DNA from: Calditrichota bacterium
GTDB taxonomy: Bacteria > Calditrichota > Calditrichia > RBG-13-44-9 > J042
Direction of reading: 5' to 3'
Assembly: GCA_013150955.1 (NCBI GenBank)
Contig: JAADJD010000043.1
Span: 1 to 64,000 of the forward strand
Length of the DNA stretch: 64,000 nt
The notes below the pieces were generated by a model. It was not told the DNA's origin, did not search any database, and saw only the letters and a list, made by a program, of their open reading frames with translations. Position numbers and translations under genes: made by a program. Of this stretch, positions 49,223-58,014 are shown piece by piece; positions within the stretch are counted from its first letter, which is position 1, and each line of letters begins with the position of its first letter.

Positions 49223-51766
49223 TCAATGATAGTACGTGTACAGGTGATATATGAATGCCAGATGGTCAAACAGGCGAACATGGTAATGGTAAAACCAGAT
49301 AATCAGGGCCACCCCCAATACGGCCAGTACGGAGAAGGCCACAAACACCCTTCCGTACAGGCGATCGGTCAATACACGGATTCCATTGATCCATCGGAAA
49401 TAATACCAGACGTGAAAATATACAAGGATGCCAATGAGAATCCAATAAGATTTCATGGTGATTAACAGGTTGTACATGAAGGCGCCCAGAGGAACCAGGA
49501 ACACAAAAGGCACGGCAGCCCATACGCTGGCCGACCAGGCCTGACGCCATTTCACCCGGTTGCGCTGGCGCAGGCCCAGCAACTTGATGGGAACGGCCAG
49601 AAGCCCAAACAAAAGGGCAATGCCTGCCGTCCCAACGATCAGAAAGAGTCCCTGATTCCAGATCAGGCGTGAGATCAGGGATTTTAGCTCCGGCTGGAAG
49701 AAAATCACCGAAAGCAAATAGTCCACCAGCAGATTGTTGCGGAAAAAGAACATGATGGAACTGAGGATGATGGCCCCATTCAGGGACAGCACCAGCATCA
49801 CAAACAGGGTTTGTCCACGGGGAATCAGGATGCGTTCTTGCAAATTCACGAAAAAGCCGTGGGGTTTCCGAAAGGCGTAATTGATGTTGTGCCGGAAATT
49901 GATGAATCGCCGGTAAACGATCAGGAAAAGAAACAGGTTGATCAGTCCCACCAGAATGTAAATGTAGGAATGGGCGCCTTTGGCTTCGGAGATGACCAGG
50001 TTAACGTCCGGAGATTCGGGCATGGTGATGGTCAGGTTGCCCAGGAGCAACTGTCGTGGCGTGCGCGAAAGGGTAACCAGGCCAATCCGGTTCAGGTAGA
50101 AATCCTTCTGAAAGCCATTTTGCAGGGAGGGAAATTGCAGGTAAAAATCGGAATAAACGGGAACGAAATGTCCCCGAAGCTTGCCCTCGCGGATGCTTTC
50201 GCGCACCATCTGGAACAGATGGGTCATTTGCAGCAGGTCGTGGATCACCGTGGTGGAATCGACCCGATAGGAGAACGATTTGGAATATCCCGAGGGCAGG
50301 ATCAGGCCCCGGCGCTGGAGCGATTCCAGGCGGGCCAGTTGTGGGGGAATCTGATTGCGTTCCAGCAGTTCCACGATCAAAAAATCGATGCCAGTGGGCA
50401 GTGAATCCATGGGGACGGAGGTATTCAGGTACAGGGGTACCGGAGCCGGTGGCAATTTTTCTAAAAACTGTCGCACCGATGATTGCGAGGCTTTCGAAGC
50501 AGGATCCATGAAAAAAGAAAGGCCAATCGCGGCAATGGAGTTGTACCGGCTGGCCAGTTCCCAAATGTAGCGGGAATAGCGTAACCAGGAGGAATCCACC
50601 ACCGCTGGCGTGGGGAAAGCCGTGCGCGGGGGAATAACCGGTAAATCGATGAAACAAAGCAGCCCCAGTTCGTCGCTGATCTGAAAAAAATGTTCCGGCA
50701 ACGGATGCACCGGCAGACGAATGACATTGAAGCCCTGTTGTTTTATCCAGGTTAAGTCCACCCGGATTTGTTGCGCGTCGAACAGCTGGCTGCCTTCCTT
50801 GCTCTGGTAAATATAATTGATGCCCTCCAGGGTCACCGGTTGAAAATTGAGCTGGAAACCGTCTGGTGTGGCCGCCACCTGTCGGACCGCCAGGGGAAGG
50901 CGTACCCGGTCCAGTATCACGCCCGCGGTGTCCAGAACGACTTCTACCTGGTAAAATTGAGGCGCATCGGGTTGCCAGGGAACCACCGCCTGCAGGGTGT
51001 CCACGGGCAACACCAGTTGCCGGGGCACCGGAGTCGATAAAACCAGCTGCCGCTGGGTGTGCAGGCGATTCCCCTGCCAGAAGCGCAGGGTCAGGTTCAT
51101 CTGCGGGATCGTTTCGTTAAGGGGACTGAACCGAATGGTGGTTTGAACGGTCAGGGTCGTGCTGTCGTGCAAATAGGGGTGGAACGATGCATCCAGAATC
51201 TGGTTGTTCTGGAAGCGTTCCAGTACCATCCCGATGATCCCGCTGTTCAGCCGGGGCAGGTTGATCGGAAGCCAGTCAGGTAAATGGGCGGTTTTGTGGG
51301 AGTAAGGGATGAGCTCGATTTCCAGTTGGTTCTGTCCATTATGGAGCAGGTCAGTGGGAAGAGGAAGGGTGTTTTCCGCATAGGGCAGCAAATCTGGGCG
51401 GATCAGGGAGTCGTTCAGCAGCACGCGATAGCGTCCACCCAGCGTCTGGATGCGCAGGCGGTATAGCGAGTCTCCCCTTGTGGTGATCTGGACATATCGT
51501 CGCAGGGTAATGGATTGTCGACTTTCCAGAGCGATGGGCAAATGCAGCAACCGACCTTCCGGGGTAGATTGACCAGAAAGGATTTGCCATCGCTGCGACA
51601 GGTCGGTAAAACCGTGATGGGGAAAGCGCTGTTGCAGAGACGCGATGAACCGTTGATTACGGGCGGGATTGGGAAGGGTGTAAAGGATCGTTTCCTGTGC
51701 AACCATGCAATGGATCAGGCCGAAAAGTAAAAAAACCGGAATCCATCCCTTTCCGGTAAAATTCAT
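49223..51766 (-). CDS. Membrane protein with degenerate GH2-like ectodomain
   Basis: 847 residues from the ATG behind GGAGG; an ATG 22 codons upstream lacks such a site. After a signal peptide (WIPVFLLFGLIHCMVAQ) come a jelly-roll and an Ig-like domain and a TIM-barrel-like region resembling GH2 beta-galactosidases (LEGINYIYQSKEG, IKQQGFNVIRLPVHP, DELGLLCFIDLPV). Where GH2 enzymes have WSLGNE, with the acid/base Glu, this protein has IGLSFFMD, so it is probably not an active glycosidase. Six membrane helices (last about 230 residues) follow. It is an extracytoplasmic binding or sensing protein, or a carrier; it is not an annotated transporter family I know. Directly upstream of smc. Confidence 0.78.
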   Translation of the reverse strand: MNFTGKGWIPVFLLFGLIHCMVAQETILYTLPNPARNQRFIASLQQRFPHHGFTDLSQRWQILSGQSTPEGRLLHLPIALESRQSITLRRYVQITTRGDSLYRLRIQTLGGRYRVLLNDSLIRPDLLPYAENTLPLPTDLLHNGQNQLEIELIPYSHKTAHLPDWLPINLPRLNSGIIGMVLERFQNNQILDASFHPYLHDSTTLTVQTTIRFSPLNETIPQMNLTLRFWQGNRLHTQRQLVLSTPVPRQLVLPVDTLQAVVPWQPDAPQFYQVEVVLDTAGVILDRVRLPLAVRQVAATPDGFQLNFQPVTLEGINYIYQSKEGSQLFDAQQIRVDLTWIKQQGFNVIRLPVHPLPEHFFQISDELGLLCFIDLPVIPPRTAFPTPAVVDSSWLRYSRYIWELASRYNSIAAIGLSFFMDPASKASQSSVRQFLEKLPPAPVPLYLNTSVPMDSLPTGIDFLIVELLERNQIPPQLARLESLQRRGLILPSGYSKSFSYRVDSTTVIHDLLQMTHLFQMVRESIREGKLRGHFVPVYSDFYLQFPSLQNGFQKDFYLNRIGLVTLSRTPRQLLLGNLTITMPESPDVNLVISEAKGAHSYIYILVGLINLFLFLIVYRRFINFRHNINYAFRKPHGFFVNLQERILIPRGQTLFVMLVLSLNGAIILSSIMFFFRNNLLVDYLLSVIFFQPELKSLISRLIWNQGLFLIVGTAGIALLFGLLAVPIKLLGLRQRNRVKWRQAWSASVWAAVPFVFLVPLGAFMYNLLITMKSYWILIGILVYFHVWYYFRWINGIRVLTDRLYGRVFVAFSVLAVLGVALIIWFYHYHVRLFDHLAFIYHLYTYYH

Positions 51767-51858
51767 CGTGCGCCTCCAGGTTTCACAAAAATAAAACGGT
51801 CGAATTATAAATGCAACAATCGAATATCGCAAACGGAATTGACAAATTTCGATTTGGC

Positions 51859-51887
51859 TTGACTTTTATTGGGGGATCATCTAAAAT
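51859..51887 (+). promoter_or_regulatory. Promoter of the ilvE leader
   Basis: TTGACT (51859-51864), 17-base spacer, TAAAAT (51882-51887); start about 51894, ahead of a terminator at 51970-51998. Confidence 0.65.
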
Positions 51888-51893
51888 GAAAAT

Positions 51894-51998
51894 GCACCGG
51901 GAAATTGATGGCGATATGATGTTGATTTTACTTTGTTTTCGATATATTTCAAGAGGGCATTGGTTCAGGAGCCTGGGGAGCTTTACCAGGCTTTTTTT
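51894..51998 (+). ncRNA. Short leader transcript, possible attenuator of ilvE
   Basis: About 105 nt between the promoter and the terminator. It contains a frame from ATG 51916 beginning with Leu/Ile-rich codons (M-M-L-I-L-L), reminiscent of branched-chain leader peptides. However, that frame runs on through the terminator, the ribosome site is poor (GGGA 13 bases upstream), and I see no alternative antiterminator. It may therefore be an independent small RNA. The ilvE start is 140 bases past the terminator. T-box sequences are absent. Confidence 0.4.
51970..51998 (+). terminator. Intrinsic terminator upstream of ilvE
   Basis: AGCCTGG (51970-51976) pairs with CCAGGCT (51986-51992), 9-base loop, then seven T. 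It lies about 80 bases past the start of the leader transcript. Confidence 0.8.
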
Positions 51999-52142
51999 AT
52001 TTTAAATAGATGGGAGCGGGAAGGGAAATTGAAAGATTGGGCGCAAGTTCACCGCGGAACACCGATAATGTAGAAGAAGTGAGGGGCTTCTGGGAGCATT
52101 CGATTTAGGTTCAATGGAGACGTAAAAAAAGGAGAAACCGCC

Positions 52143-53180
52143 ATGTTTGACACCCGTTTCTTTCCAGGTGCCCGGAAATATTGGCACATGGGGAAATTGT
52201 ATGACTGGAATACCTCTCATGTTCATGTCATGTCTCATGCCCTGCATTATGGCAGTTCTGTGTTCGAAGGCATTCGGGCTTACAACACCGAACGCGGTCC
52301 CGCGATTTTTCGGCTATCGGAACATCTGGACCGATTTTTCCTGTCTGCAAAAACGCTGAACATGGAAGTCCCTTACACCAAGGCCGAGATTGTGGAGGCC
52401 ATCAAGCGGGTCATGAAAGAAAATCGATTACGGAATGCGTATATTCGTCCCAACCTGTTTTATGCTTACGGGAATCTGGGACTGGTCCCCAAGGCCTCTC
52501 CGGTGGAATTGACCATTGGCTGCTGGAATTGGGGGGCCTATCTCGGAGAAGAAGGGAAGCAGCTGGGTGTCCACGTGCTGATCCTTCCCTGGAAACGCTG
52601 GCACATTTCGCAAATTGACCTTCGGGCAAAGCTGGGTGGTCTGTACGTCCAGTCAAACATCGGGGCCACTTATGCCCGACGACTGGGCTTTGATGAAGGC
52701 GTGTTCCTGAATATGGAAGGGCGCATCGCCGAAGGGCCCGGAGAAAACGTTATTCTGGTCAAAAACGGTCGCTTGCACACCAATGATTATCGCGAATCGA
52801 TTCTGGAGGGAATTACCCGAAGCACCATCCTGGAACTGGCGCGGGATCTGGGAATCAACGTGACGGTTGCTCCCATTACGGTGGAAGATTTCATCCAGGC
52901 CGATGAAATCTTTTTTACTGGTACCGCGGCCGAGGTAACCCCGATTACCCGGGTAACCGATGGACGGGACAAAAACCTGGCTCCGGAAAAGTGGCCCGAA
53001 TATGTGATTGGGGATGGCCGGCCCGGTCCCATCACCCGACAACTGGCCGAGCGGTATAACGACGTGGTTCGGGGTCGCCTGAGTCAATATGAACACTGGT
53101 TAACCTACGTATACGATAGTGCTGACGAAGCCCTGCGTTACCTGGGCACCATCGAAGAGGAACAGGTTACCAAGTTTTAA
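52143..53180 (+). CDS. ilvE: Branched-chain amino acid aminotransferase
   Basis: 345 residues, normal for the class IV PLP aminotransferase that makes or degrades Val, Leu and Ile from their 2-oxo acids. Motifs include ALHYGSSVFEGIRAY at the start, RAKLGGLYVQSNIG (PLP Lys), EGRIAEGPGENVILVKNG and FTGTAAEVTPIT near the end, all typical of IlvE. The ATG follows AAAGGAG. The next gene, an aspartate-type aminotransferase, starts 22 bp downstream, so both form an operon. Expression may be controlled by the promoter/terminator leader at 51859-51998. Confidence 0.95.
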   Translation: MFDTRFFPGARKYWHMGKLYDWNTSHVHVMSHALHYGSSVFEGIRAYNTERGPAIFRLSEHLDRFFLSAKTLNMEVPYTKAEIVEAIKRVMKENRLRNAYIRPNLFYAYGNLGLVPKASPVELTIGCWNWGAYLGEEGKQLGVHVLILPWKRWHISQIDLRAKLGGLYVQSNIGATYARRLGFDEGVFLNMEGRIAEGPGENVILVKNGRLHTNDYRESILEGITRSTILELARDLGINVTVAPITVEDFIQADEIFFTGTAAEVTPITRVTDGRDKNLAPEKWPEYVIGDGRPGPITRQLAERYNDVVRGRLSQYEHWLTYVYDSADEALRYLGTIEEEQVTKF

Positions 53181-53202
53181 CGGGAAGCAGGAAGGAGCGC
53201 AT

Positions 53203-54399
53203 ATGGCTACCATTTCCCGGCGGGCGCAGCAAATGCCCCCATCACCCATTCGCAAGTTGGTCCCCTATGCGGAGGCCGCGAAAAGCAAAGGGATTCGGGT
53301 CTATCATCTGAATATCGGACAGCCCGATATCCCCACCCCTAAGGAAATGCTGGATGCCTACAGCAACCACGGACTGCAGGTGCTGGAGTACAGTCATTCC
53401 GGTGGGATATGGGAATACCGGGAGAATCTGGCGGCCTATTATCGGCAGTTTGGTATTCAGGTAACCCGGGAACAGATACTGGTGACCACCGGGGGTAGCG
53501 AGGCCATCATTTTTACCATGATGACGCTGATGGATCCCGGTGACGAAGTCATTATTCCGGAGCCGTTCTACACCAACTACAATGGATTTGCGGTGGAAGC
53601 CGGTGTGCGGGTGGTGCCAATCACCTGTAAGGCGGAAGATGGCTTTCGCCTGCCTTCGGATGAGGCGATTCGTTCCCGAATCACTTCTCGAACCCGGGCC
53701 ATTTTGATCTGTAACCCCAACAATCCTACCGGATACGTATACACCGATGATGAGCTGGAGCGACTCCGGCGTATCGTGCTGGAGTATGATCTGTTTCTCA
53801 TAGCCGATGAGGTGTATCGGGAGTTTGTGTACGACGGCGCGGTACATCGATCGGTGTTGACCCTGGAGGGATTGGAAGACCGCACGGTGGTGGTGGACAG
53901 TGTGTCCAAGCGGTACAGTGCCTGTGGTGCCCGGGTGGGGTGTCTGGTCACGCGCAATGCCGAGGTGCTGGAGGCGGCGCTGAAATTTGGGCAGGCGCGT
54001 TTGTCTCCACCAACGCTGGATCAAATGGCGGCCAATGCGGCCTTGCAGGCCCCGCAGAGCTATCTTCAGGAGGTGATCGAAGAGTATCGCCGCCGCCGGG
54101 ATGTGGTGTTCGACGCCCTGTCCAGAATCCCCGGTGTGTTTGGCCTGAAACCCCGCGGAGCCTTTTACACGATCGTCAAACTCCCGGTAGATGATGCCGA
54201 TGCGTTTGCCACCTGGTTACTGAGAGATTTTAATGATCAGGGGGAAACCATCATGCTGGCTCCCGCCAACGGATTTTATGCCACGCCCGGACTGGGAAAG
54301 GATGAAGTCCGCATCGCCTTTGTGCTGAATGTGGATGCCATGAAGCGCTCCATGGAAATTCTGGCCCGGGCTCTGGAACAATACCCCGGTCGGAAATAA
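53203..54399 (+). CDS. PLP-dependent aminotransferase, class I/II (aspartate-type)
   Basis: 398 residues from the ATG behind GAAGGAG (53191-53197); an in-frame ATG at 53119 lies inside ilvE and is rejected. The fold type I motifs are present: NPNNPTGYVYTDDELERL, LFLIADEVYREFVY and VVDSVSKRYSACGARVGCL (PLP Lys in the SK motif with the Arg of the R-x-G motif). It matches aspartate or 2-aminoadipate/aromatic aminotransferases; the amino donor cannot be fixed. Second gene of the operon with ilvE; an intrinsic terminator (54423-54461) closes it. Confidence 0.93.
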   Translation: MATISRRAQQMPPSPIRKLVPYAEAAKSKGIRVYHLNIGQPDIPTPKEMLDAYSNHGLQVLEYSHSGGIWEYRENLAAYYRQFGIQVTREQILVTTGGSEAIIFTMMTLMDPGDEVIIPEPFYTNYNGFAVEAGVRVVPITCKAEDGFRLPSDEAIRSRITSRTRAILICNPNNPTGYVYTDDELERLRRIVLEYDLFLIADEVYREFVYDGAVHRSVLTLEGLEDRTVVVDSVSKRYSACGARVGCLVTRNAEVLEAALKFGQARLSPPTLDQMAANAALQAPQSYLQEVIEEYRRRRDVVFDALSRIPGVFGLKPRGAFYTIVKLPVDDADAFATWLLRDFNDQGETIMLAPANGFYATPGLGKDEVRIAFVLNVDAMKRSMEILARALEQYPGRK

Positions 54400-54422
54400 C
54401 CGTTTAAACTGCCATCTATCCA

Positions 54423-54461
54423 CCCTGTTCGGGAAAGTGCCTTCCTGAACAGGGCTTTTTT
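54423..54461 (+). terminator. Intrinsic terminator of the ilvE operon
   Basis: CCCTGTTC (54423-54430) pairs with GAACAGGG (54447-54454); the loop contains a further GGAA/TTCC pair; it is followed by six T. It sits 24 bases past the aminotransferase stop. Confidence 0.85.
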
Positions 54462-54462
54462 A

Positions 54463-54600
54463 TCCCAGATTATGCATTCGACCACGAATTACACGAATTA
54501 ACACGAATAGAATTATTAAAATACATTGGATTATTTCTGGATGAAAATGTGCTTTCGAGGTTTATTCGCGTGATTCGCAGTTTAATGCATTATTGGGGAT
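54463..54600 (+). repeat. Dispersed palindromic repeat, copy G
   Basis: Short forward copy: gaccacgaattacacgaatt, then tctggatgaaaatgtgcttt, then attcgcgtgattcgcagttt. It follows the terminator, in a co-directional gap. Confidence 0.8.
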
Positions 54601-54699
54601 AAAGCAGGGCAGGTCAGGAAATGCGGGTAACGCCCATAATCTCAAGAATTGAAAAAGGTTGCCGATGGAATAAGAAAACGAAAAACCAGGGATGGTGAT

Positions 54700-54882
54700 A
54701 TGGATATACGCGATGCCACCGAACGCATTGCCCAGCAAAATCAGGCCATGATGCAGGTCATCCAGAAAGCCCAGCAGACCAATCAGGAAATGGCAGAAAA
54801 AATGATTCGTCTGTCTGTGGAACAGAAGGTGGTGCAGGGTGCCAGTGGCACGCTGGGTGCTTTAATGGATCTGTACCTGTGA
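54700..54882 (+). CDS. Small helical protein of unknown function
   Basis: 60 residues from ATG 54700 (MDIRDATERIAQQNQAMM), preceded by AGGGATGG; a longer frame starts with TTG at 54649. The sequence is almost all helix-forming and rich in Gln and Met, with a hydrophobic C-terminal segment (GTLGALMDLYL). The start and Q-rich pattern are faintly reminiscent of YjfB-like motility proteins, but I would not assign it. It is an isolated gene between two repeat copies, so confidence that it is real is moderate. Confidence 0.5.
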   Translation: MDIRDATERIAQQNQAMMQVIQKAQQTNQEMAEKMIRLSVEQKVVQGASGTLGALMDLYL

Positions 54883-55084
54883 TCCCCGGGCCGTCCATTT
54901 TGCTCGATTTTTCCCCTCCAGCCGGTATGGGCCTGGTCATCGGGCTGAAAGGGCACAGGGCCTTCTTCATTACCGGGTGAATACTGCCGTTCATCTCCAG
55001 AGAACTGGCTTCACCCCGATCGGGAAACAGGGCTTACCGGAACGGTCGGGGACCTCCCGATTTTGTTCCCTTTTTACGTTCACC
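54883..55084. other. Gap before repeat copy H
   Basis: 202 bases after the small ORF with no recognised gene. Inverted segments such as GATCGGG and CTCCCGAT around 55015-55075 could form a stem but lack a clean T-tract. Confidence 0.35.
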
Positions 55085-55448
55085 GGCGAATTCCACGAAA
55101 AAACACGAATAAACCCAGATAATGCATGAAACCGCGAATCACGCGAATGAACACAAAAAATATCAATAAAATCATGAATAAACCTCGAAGCGAATTTTCA
55201 TACAGATCAAATTCAATGGATCAAATTCAATGGATTTTATTGTTTTTATTTGTGTTAATTCGTGCAATTCGTGGTTCTAAAGCATAATTTGGAATAAACC
55301 CAGATTGTGAAAGAATCCACGAATAACCCGAATGAACCCGGATAAAAATAACACAATCCGCTGGATTGGATCTGGATGAGAAAGTGTTCTTTTGTTGGTA
55401 ATTATTAAATCCATTCGTGAGATTAGCGGACGAATGCATAAGTTGCGT
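55085..55448 (+). repeat. Dispersed palindromic repeat, copy H (compound)
   Basis: Reverse unit (accgcgaatcacgcgaatga, then gaattttcatacagatcaaa) followed by a forward fragment (gatctggatgagaaagtg, then ccattcgtgagattagcgga). It lies before the response regulator gene. Confidence 0.75.
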
Positions 55449-55594
55449 CTATTGCCCGTTAGTAAAGATTCGCCAGGTTTTCCCTGTTCTTTGCGCCAGC
55501 GCACAGGGGAGAAGCCCTTCTTGCCGTATCTTTTTGGAAAATGGGGGAATCAGGGATGAAGCCCGATGAAAAGAGATCATGGAGAACGTTTTGT

Positions 55595-56206
55595 ATGAAC
55601 GTGTTGATCGTGGATGACGATAGCGCCACCCGGCTGTATCTCACCAAGTTGTTAACTTCCTGGCAATACAGATGTCAATCGGCTGCCGATGGACTCGTTG
55701 CAAAGGAGATGTTGTTGAACGGGGAATTTGATTTGATGATTGTGGACTGGATGATGCCGCGGGTGAATGGTCTGGAACTGCTTCGGTTTGTGCGCGAACA
55801 TCCCGATTTACATTACATTTACAGCATCCTGTTGACCCAGCGTTCTTCTCCAGCGGATTACCAGGAAGGGATGCAGGCCGGCGCGGACGATTTTTTAACC
55901 AAGCCGGTGGCAGAAAGCGAGCTTCGGATGCGATTAACCGTGGGCCGCCGAATTATCGCCTATCAGAAGCAGCTGCGGGAGTACAATCGTCGATTGCAGG
56001 AAGCGCTGTCTGACGTGGAAACCCTGGGGGGATTCATTCACATGTGTTCCTATTGTAACAGTGTTTACACGCCCGAGGAAAAATGGGTGGATGTGTCCGA
56101 ATATCTCCGCCGGCGAACGAACATTACCATCTCGCACGGTATTTGTCCCGCCTGTATTCCAAAAATCGATCCCAACTTTCGACCGCGCGAGGCAGCTTCG
56201 GAATGA
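55595..56206 (+). CDS. Response regulator with C-terminal Cys-rich segment
   Basis: 203 residues from the ATG behind GGAG; the frame opens 54 bases earlier without a better site. The receiver domain (1-120) has the acidic pocket (VDDD), phospho-acceptor Asp in LMIVDWMMPRVNG, and Lys in LTKPV. A helical linker follows (RRIIAYQKQLREYNRRLQEA). The C-terminal segment has CSYCNSVY and GICPACI, two Cys pairs of the kind that appear after such linkers in FCB two-component and PAS proteins, often with a YCNK-like pattern and presumably a metal site. No DNA-binding domain is seen. It is therefore probably a signal relay or enzyme partner rather than a transcription factor. No histidine kinase is adjacent. 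Confidence 0.88.
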   Translation: MNVLIVDDDSATRLYLTKLLTSWQYRCQSAADGLVAKEMLLNGEFDLMIVDWMMPRVNGLELLRFVREHPDLHYIYSILLTQRSSPADYQEGMQAGADDFLTKPVAESELRMRLTVGRRIIAYQKQLREYNRRLQEALSDVETLGGFIHMCSYCNSVYTPEEKWVDVSEYLRRRTNITISHGICPACIPKIDPNFRPREAASE

Positions 56207-56214
56207 ACCCGGAT

Positions 56215-56505
56215 GATGCCTTAGACCACGAATGACACGAATGAACACCAACCAAACTAATAAACCCAAGTACTGTGTCAAACCACGAATCACGCGAATG
56301 AATTCGAATAATATCAAGAAAATAGCGAATATATCCGGGAAAACATTTTCATCCAGATAGAATCCAGTGCATTTTATTATTTTTGTTAGTGTTAATTCGT
56401 GTCATTCGTAGGCGAATGCATCATCTTGGAGAAAAGCCATTGGATGAAATCTGGATGAGAATGTGTTTCGGGGTTGATTCGCGGTTTCATGCATCATTTG
56501 GAATG
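56215..56505 (-). repeat. Dispersed palindromic repeat, copy I (compound)
   Basis: Left arm fragment, then a reverse unit (aaccacgaatcacgcgaatg, aaaacattttcatccagata) nearly identical to copy C, then a forward fragment (atctggatgagaatgtgttt). It lies in the convergent gap between the regulator and the dehydrogenase genes. Confidence 0.8.
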
Positions 56506-56547
56506 AATCCGGGAATCGCCCGCCGGCGATCCCCGGTATTCCCACCA

Positions 56548-57888
56548 TTAAACGAAATCACAAATCGGCCCATATAGATGGTAAAAGCCGTACATGAGCA
56601 CCCCGTTTACATCTTCTGCGGATTTGGCCACGCCGTCGGAAACCAGCTTTTCGCCGATTTCTTTGGAGCGCTTCAGGTAGCGGATGGCCAGCTCCGCACC
56701 CAGGGTGTTCATGGCTTTCAGTTGCTGAAAATGGTGCGCCAGTTTTTGGTCTTTTTCGGGATCCTTGAGTAACGCCTTCCAGGGCGCATAGCCATCGGGT
56801 AAGGGGCCCAGCTTTTCATCCGCTTCCGCCTTCCAGGTGCCTGCGTCAAACGCCTGATAGGTTTGCCGCTCGCGATCATAAACCGCCACCGGCCTGCCCC
56901 CTTCATATTTGAGAAAGCCGTCCTTTTGACTCCCATCGGGATACTGACCTCCCTTGACGCCCCGGGCAACCAGCTCATCGATCAGGTCGCTGTGGAGGTC
57001 TTCGTCCGGGAAATAGGGATTCATGATGTTCAGAATGCTCTGGAAGACGTCCAGTCCCACATAATCGATGAGCTGAAAGATGCCCATCGGTCGGATGAGA
57101 AATTCCTGGCTCACCCGATTCATGATGTAAATAGCCTGCACGAAGGAAAAATCGTTTTGCAGACGCTGGACCTCCTGGATGGCATGAAGCCCGTCCCGCA
57201 TGAAATGACCATTACCAATGAATCCGGCCACATCATTGGAAGGGATCAGCTTTTTCCCCAGCCGCCGACCCAGCTCGTAGGCCAGATCCGGCAATTCCGG
57301 ATGCACCCTGTCCGGGATGATGATCTCCACCAGTTTTTGAACGGCCGGGGGATTGTAAAAGTGGAAGCCGATCAACCGACCATCCAGACCCGCATTTTCA
57401 TTGAGCAGCTTGATGGGAATGGAGGAGGTATTGCTAAAGAAGAACGCGGTTTCCGGGCAGCGTTGACCCAACTGTTTCAGAACGTTCGACTTCACCTCAA
57501 TGTTTTCAATGATGGCTTCGAAAACCATCTGGGCGCCGGCAGCGTCATCCAGGTTGGTTGTGGGTTTTACAATGGCCATGAGATCCCGGGTGAATCGTTC
57601 CACCAGCGCCTCACCTTCCAGGCTCTCACCCCGGTTCCGGTACAAATCCACCAGCTGATCGCTTTGTTTCTGGGCAAATTTGGTTGCCTGTTTTTGAAGA
57701 TATTGCTTTACGCCTTCCAGTGCATCGGGATTGACGTCAATTAAATAAAGGGAGAAGGGCTGGTTGGCGTACTCCGGTTTAAGGTTTAACAAGGTCATCT
57801 GTTGCGCCAGCAGCAGAGAAATGCCGCTTCCCATTTTGCCCCCGGCACCCAGGACGGCCACCGATTGCAATCGTTCGTCAAGGGTCAT
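56548..57888 (-). CDS. 3-hydroxyacyl-CoA dehydrogenase
   Basis: 446 residues. The N-terminal NAD-binding domain has VAVLGAGGKMGSGIS and, further on, VFEAIIENIEVKSNVLKQL and the catalytic His segment GFHFYNPPAVQKLVEII, the family hallmark. The C-terminal dimerisation domain (about residues 225-330) includes DVAGFIGNGHFMRDG and RPMGIFQLIDYVGLDV. An extra C-terminal extension of about 110 residues is not in short dehydrogenases. It should act in beta-oxidation or related acyl-CoA metabolism in the cytoplasm; no thiolase or enoyl-CoA hydratase gene is near. Confidence 0.92.
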   Translation of the reverse strand: MTLDERLQSVAVLGAGGKMGSGISLLLAQQMTLLNLKPEYANQPFSLYLIDVNPDALEGVKQYLQKQATKFAQKQSDQLVDLYRNRGESLEGEALVERFTRDLMAIVKPTTNLDDAAGAQMVFEAIIENIEVKSNVLKQLGQRCPETAFFFSNTSSIPIKLLNENAGLDGRLIGFHFYNPPAVQKLVEIIIPDRVHPELPDLAYELGRRLGKKLIPSNDVAGFIGNGHFMRDGLHAIQEVQRLQNDFSFVQAIYIMNRVSQEFLIRPMGIFQLIDYVGLDVFQSILNIMNPYFPDEDLHSDLIDELVARGVKGGQYPDGSQKDGFLKYEGGRPVAVYDRERQTYQAFDAGTWKAEADEKLGPLPDGYAPWKALLKDPEKDQKLAHHFQQLKAMNTLGAELAIRYLKRSKEIGEKLVSDGVAKSAEDVNGVLMYGFYHLYGPICDFV

Positions 57889-58014
57889 TCTGTGCCTCCT
57901 TATTTAATGGTTGCCTTACTTGTGAAATAATTTACACTCTCATCCGGGAACAGTCAACGGGAAGTGCAAAAGCCGGTTCGGGGAACGCATTCCCCGTTGG
58001 CCCGGACTCAACCC

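Noticed and set aside
51811..51915. Longer N terminus for the ilvE leader frame
   Set aside because: It begins before the promoter that drives the leader, so it cannot be part of that transcript.
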